Shown here: one piece after another, positions 61,599-64,000 of the stretch | Numbering within the stretch: the stretch's first letter is position 1 | Layout of the letters: every line of letters starts with the position of its first letter | Source: Vulcanimicrobiota bacterium | Lineage (GTDB): Bacteria > Vulcanimicrobiota > Xenobia > Xenobiales > JADMJV01 | Reading direction: 5' to 3' | DNA length: 64,000 nt | Assembly: GCA_019637395.1 (NCBI GenBank) | Contig: JAHBVR010000010.1 | Span: 265,402 to 329,401 of the forward strand | The notes under the pieces: generated by a model | The model's input: only the letters and a program-made list of their open reading frames with translations | Told to the model about the DNA's origin: nothing | The model's database searches: none | Program-made: the position numbers and the translations under genes

Positions 61599-61999
61599 TT
61601 TTCTATTTCCTTTCCTAATGGGTTTGTTTGATGGTTCGCCTGGTCGAGCGCCCCAAAGAGCGCTTCCAGGAACATCCAAAGGGCATGTCGTTTGGAAATC
61701 GGCAGACCGCCGATCTCCTTGTCGAGGCGTAGCGCCGAGAGTTTTCGGGCCTCCTCGATGGTTTTGCCGATGATCTGGGTCGTTGCCAGCGAGGCGACGG
61801 CCACCACCGGTGCGCAGGCTTTGGCCAGAAACCGAGCATCCCGAATGCGCCCCTCTGCAACGTGCAACTGCACGATCAAATGGTCTCCGCATTTTGGATA
61901 CTTGGACTCGCCAAGGCCGTCAGGGTCTTTTAAAACGCCGCGATTCTGAGGATCCCTCAGATGCTGCCAGACAATGGTTGAATACATTCCGTCCTCCAA
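61595..61999 (-). CDS. NifU/IscU-like scaffold protein in the RHS operon, one cluster Cys missing
   Basis: A 134-residue protein with the IscU/NifU N-terminal fold: MYSTIVWQHLRDPQNRGVL, GLGESKYPKCGDHLIVQLHV, DARFLAKACAPVVAVASLAT and IIGKTIEEARKLS. Two cluster ligands are present (C in KCGD, C in KACAPVVA), but the third position, H-C in typical IscU (VKVHCS), reads KRHALWMFLEALFG here, so the Cys is lost. A normal Fe-S scaffold role is unlikely without it. GGAGG lies upstream of the ATG (TTGGAGGACGG). It is co-translated with the 83-residue gene and the RHS toxin. Confidence 0.8.
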   Translation of the reverse strand: MEDGMYSTIVWQHLRDPQNRGVLKDPDGLGESKYPKCGDHLIVQLHVAEGRIRDARFLAKACAPVVAVASLATTQIIGKTIEEARKLSALRLDKEIGGLPISKRHALWMFLEALFGALDQANHQTNPLGKEIEK

Positions 62000-62051
62000 A
62001 TGGGCATAGCGAGGCTAGCCTTTCTGTGGTTTTGCTTTTAGTGGTGGAGCC

Positions 62052-62091
62052 CGAGAGGATTGGCGGCCCGGGCCGGGCGCCAATCCTCTCG
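62052..62091. promoter_or_regulatory. 14-bp perfect hairpin before the NifU-like gene
   Basis: CGAGAGGATTGGCG (62052-62065) and CGCCAATCCTCTCG (62078-62091) form a perfect 14-bp stem. The 12-nt loop is itself palindromic (GCCCGGGCCGGG). It occupies the 96 bp between the genes at 62096 and 61999. No T-run follows on either strand, so it may be a transcript-processing or attenuation element rather than a simple terminator. Confidence 0.6.
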
Positions 62092-62095
62092 CCCT

Positions 62096-62446
62096 TTATC
62101 CAGGCAAGATTTCAAGAATCTTAGCCAGTAGCAACCGCAGCCCGTCGAGTTGCGCCCCCACCGTCTGGCCCTCGAGTTTTTCCAGGCTTTTCAAGGCCTC
62201 TGTTTTCCGGGCATCGGGTTCGAAGGCCATCGGGGGTAGAGGTGGGGGTGGCGGCTCGAGTTCCCGCTCAGAATCCACCACCTCATAGCCGCCGGCGTAA
62301 TAAACCGCCTCGACCAGGGGATCGGCCGATGGGGCCGGAACGTCGACAGTAAAGGGATGGCGCTCTTTCTCTGCCTTGAATTTCTCCAAGGCAGCCTCAA
62401 AGTCGAACCCCAGTTGATCAAAAATGGATTTTTCAATTTTGAACAT
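62096..62446 (-). CDS. Hypothetical protein of the RHS/fibre operon
   Basis: A 116-residue soluble protein: MFKIEKSIFDQLGFDFEAAL, an acidic middle, a Pro stretch (EPPPPPLPPM), and a C-terminal helix (LDGLRLLLAKILEILPG). It begins 2 bp after the fibre gene stop, so it is co-transcribed. No family is recognised. Small coupled proteins of this kind after a tail-fibre gene are often fibre assembly chaperones; that is inference. Confidence 0.6.
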   Translation of the reverse strand: MFKIEKSIFDQLGFDFEAALEKFKAEKERHPFTVDVPAPSADPLVEAVYYAGGYEVVDSERELEPPPPPLPPMAFEPDARKTEALKSLEKLEGQTVGAQLDGLRLLLAKILEILPG

Positions 62447-62448
62447 GA

Positions 62449-64000
62449 TTACACTCCTGCATAAATGATGTAGTTTAGGACCCTGGTGGGCTGGACGTTG
62501 TTATGAGAGCCATTGCCGCCCGCATAACCTGTTGTCGTAGAGCCCTGCGAGTAGTTTTGGAGCGCATTAAGCGCCTGAGCCGCAACATAAGCATTGAAGT
62601 ATTGGTAGGCAACGGTCGAGTGGGCGTGACTGGGCATTTCGCTGGTTGACAACTGATGGACCTGGTTGCCTCCGGCTCCTGCTGTTCCCAAAGTCGTACT
62701 CCAGGCTTGCGCATTCAGAGCGGTAGAGCTCGTCCCACCCATGTTATTCAAACCCGCCACCACCCGGCCCCGAAGATCCGGTATTCCGAAAGTACCCGAC
62801 CCCGACCCGAAGGCCGTGCCAATGATCGAATGAAGGGAAGCGTAGGTGCTCGTGCTCACCAGTTGGCCATAGCACATCAGCCAACCCGCAGGGGCCGTTG
62901 AGCCGGCATACGGAGCGACCATTCCAACGGGGACGGAGCCGGGCAGCGCCCAGGTCCCATCGCCACGAAGAAAGGTGCTGGTACTGGCTGTTCCGGTTCC
63001 CAGACGCGCCGTCGCAAGAACCCCACTGGTGATGTCGGCGGCCGCGTGGGGATGGCTGGCCGCCGCCTTGCCATCCAACTGGGTCTGCACGGCGCTGGTG
63101 ACGCCATCCAGATAGCCGAACTCGGCGTTCGAAACCATGCCCGAACCGATCTTGGCTGCATCGATTCCGCTCGGCATATCACCCGCCGCCAGGGCTCCCA
63201 CACTGACCGCTCCGCCGGCGCTGCTTTGCTTGAGCACCTGTCCGGCGCCGCCGGTCGCCGATAGATCCGCACCGGTGCCGCCGCGCGCCAGGGCCATCTG
63301 GCCACTGGTGATGTCGGCGGCCGCGTGGGGATGGCTGGCCGCCGCCTTGCCGTCCAACTGGGTCTGCACGGCGCTGGTGACGCCATCCAGATAGCCGAAC
63401 TCGGCGTTCGAAACGGTGCCCGAACCGATCTTGGCGGCATCGATTCCACTCGGCATATCACCCGCCGCCAGGGCGGCGACCGAAATCGCGCCTCCTGCGG
63501 TCGTCTGCTTGAGCACCTGTCCGGCTCCACCGGTGGCCGACAGATTGGCATTCGTGCCACCGCGAGCCAGGCCAATCACTCCAGAAGTGATGTCCGCGGC
63601 CGCGTGAGTATGGCTGGTGGCCGCCTTGCCGTTCAGCTGGGTCTGCACGGCGCTGGTGACACCATCCAGATAGCCGAACTCAGCATTCGAAACCGTGCCC
63701 GAACCGATCTTGGCAGCATCGATAGCGCTCGGCAAATCCCCCGCCTGAATGGCCGAATTAACCCAATCCCCTGCGCTCTTTCGCAAGAACTGGCCGGTAG
63801 AGGGCGTAGTAATGGTTACGTCCGTCAGACCATTCAGGTCTGAGGAGGTGCCACTTACGGCCGCCCAGGTTCCATCCCCCCGCAAGAACTGTGCTGCGTT
63901 GGGAGCATTCGAACTCAGGCGCGCCGGAGCCACCTGACCGCTGGTGATCTGGGAACCATCGTGATTGTGACTGGGCAAATCACTCGCCTGAATAGCGGAG
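62449..64000 (-). CDS. Tail-collar fibre protein with 93-residue repeats (partial)
   Basis: The frame is open to the window edge, so the N-terminus is outside; 516 codons are visible. The last 180 residues contain a Tail_Collar domain (GMVAPYAGSTAPAGWLMCYG, FGIPDLRGRVVAGL) followed by a Ser/His/Asn-rich end with HAHSTVAYQY, the collar-type metal-binding tip. Before it lie three copies of a 93-residue repeat (SNAEFGYLDGVTSAVQTQLD, HAAADITSG, LARGGTGADLSATGGAG, about 279 bp each). This is a phage or contractile-injection fibre architecture and would supply receptor binding for the RHS cargo downstream. The TTG at 63978 is internal, not the start. Confidence 0.85.
   Translation of the reverse strand, partial: SAIQASDLPSHNHDGSQITSGQVAPARLSSNAPNAAQFLRGDGTWAAVSGTSSDLNGLTDVTITTPSTGQFLRKSAGDWVNSAIQAGDLPSAIDAAKIGSGTVSNAEFGYLDGVTSAVQTQLNGKAATSHTHAAADITSGVIGLARGGTNANLSATGGAGQVLKQTTAGGAISVAALAAGDMPSGIDAAKIGSGTVSNAEFGYLDGVTSAVQTQLDGKAAASHPHAAADITSGQMALARGGTGADLSATGGAGQVLKQSSAGGAVSVGALAAGDMPSGIDAAKIGSGMVSNAEFGYLDGVTSAVQTQLDGKAAASHPHAAADITSGVLATARLGTGTASTSTFLRGDGTWALPGSVPVGMVAPYAGSTAPAGWLMCYGQLVSTSTYASLHSIIGTAFGSGSGTFGIPDLRGRVVAGLNNMGGTSSTALNAQAWSTTLGTAGAGGNQVHQLSTSEMPSHAHSTVAYQYFNAYVAAQALNALQNYSQGSTTTGYAGGNGSHNNVQPTRVLNYIIYAGV
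63030..63730. repeat. Three direct repeats of about 279 bp inside the fibre gene
   Basis: The block beginning ATGGCTGGCCGCCGCC recurs at about 63050, 63329 and 63608 with very few differences. The 93-codon period matches the three protein repeats. The copy nearest 63608 is the most diverged. Confidence 0.8.

Noticed and set aside
62449-64000. Regular repeats that might be a CRISPR array
   Set aside because: The period is about 279 bp and stays in the coding frame of a fibre protein; there are no short repeats with unique spacers. No other CRISPR-like pattern was seen in the window.
1-64000. tRNA or rRNA genes
   Set aside because: No cloverleaf with a T-loop GTTCRA motif in context, and no rRNA core sequence, was found by eye. 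Isolated GGTTCAA at 30053 and similar strings lack pairing arms.

Overview
The window is GC-rich DNA (low to mid 60s percent by eye) with densely packed, often 4-bp-overlapping genes. It looks like a chromosomal segment of an uncultured diderm-like bacterium. Diderm features include lipoproteins with lipoboxes, several signal peptides, type IV pilus/type II secretion-like pseudopilins, and a contractile-tail-like fibre next to RHS toxins. No rRNA, tRNA or universally conserved marker gene is present, so the phylum cannot be fixed. The mix of many odd pseudopilins, beta-propellers and very large Ala-rich proteins would suit a poorly sampled phylum, but that is only a guess.

Layout. 1-24664 is dominated by pilus/secretion-like clusters. 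A histidine kinase/response regulator pair (3683-678, minus) is divergent from a five-gene pseudopilin operon (3767-8008, plus). That operon converges on a GspF/PilC platform protein (8005-9132). A second, seven-gene minus-strand operon (24241-16660) carries another GspF, a second response regulator of the same unusual family, a PilX/GspK-like protein, a propeller lipoprotein, a pseudopilin, a membrane Ser/Thr kinase and an unknown protein. Between them lie a two-gene unknown operon, a zinc-finger propeller, a GT-C glycosyltransferase, an M20 peptidase, a YceI lipoprotein and a Uma2 nuclease-like protein. 24759-27585 is housekeeping (LdhA-type dehydrogenase, GT2 glycosyltransferase, methionine aminopeptidase).

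27586-30327 is a decayed zone with a nonsense-mutated IS5-like transposase and about 1.2 kb with almost no coding. 30328-36572 holds an ArsR-AHSA1 fusion regulator, a striking protein built of about 13 excisionase-like winged HTH repeats, a decayed gene, and two tandem genes for exported proteins homologous to the cytoplasmic C-terminal domain of FlhA/SctV but with no export-gate membrane domain. 36565-46649 is a mixed chromosomal stretch (XRE-TPR regulator, terpenoid-cyclase-fold protein, DUF885, ParA, lipoprotein, NYN-LOTUS RNase-like protein, a paralogue of the unknown protein at 9243, radical SAM/B12 protein).

46782-52987 encodes a roughly 1400-residue Ala-rich helical-repeat protein with a C-terminal zinc ribbon, followed by a paladin-like dual-Cys phosphatase. 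53000-54118 contains a truncated resolvase, a res-like site, a frameshifted PRiA4-ORF3 gene and two hairpin terminators. 54119-64000 (minus) is an RHS polymorphic toxin locus. In transcription order it has a tail-collar fibre (running off the window), a 116-residue protein, a NifU/IscU-like protein lacking one cluster Cys, an 83-residue linker protein, a 1591-residue RHS with an HNH-like C-terminus, a candidate immunity gene, an orphan RHS tip with a CHAT/caspase-like C-terminus created by an approximately 0.9 kb near-identical duplication, and a small exported protein.

The best candidates for undescribed biology are the secreted FlhA-like pair, the HTH-array protein, the Ala-rich repeat/zinc ribbon plus paladin-like pair, and the NifU-like protein embedded in an RHS/fibre operon.
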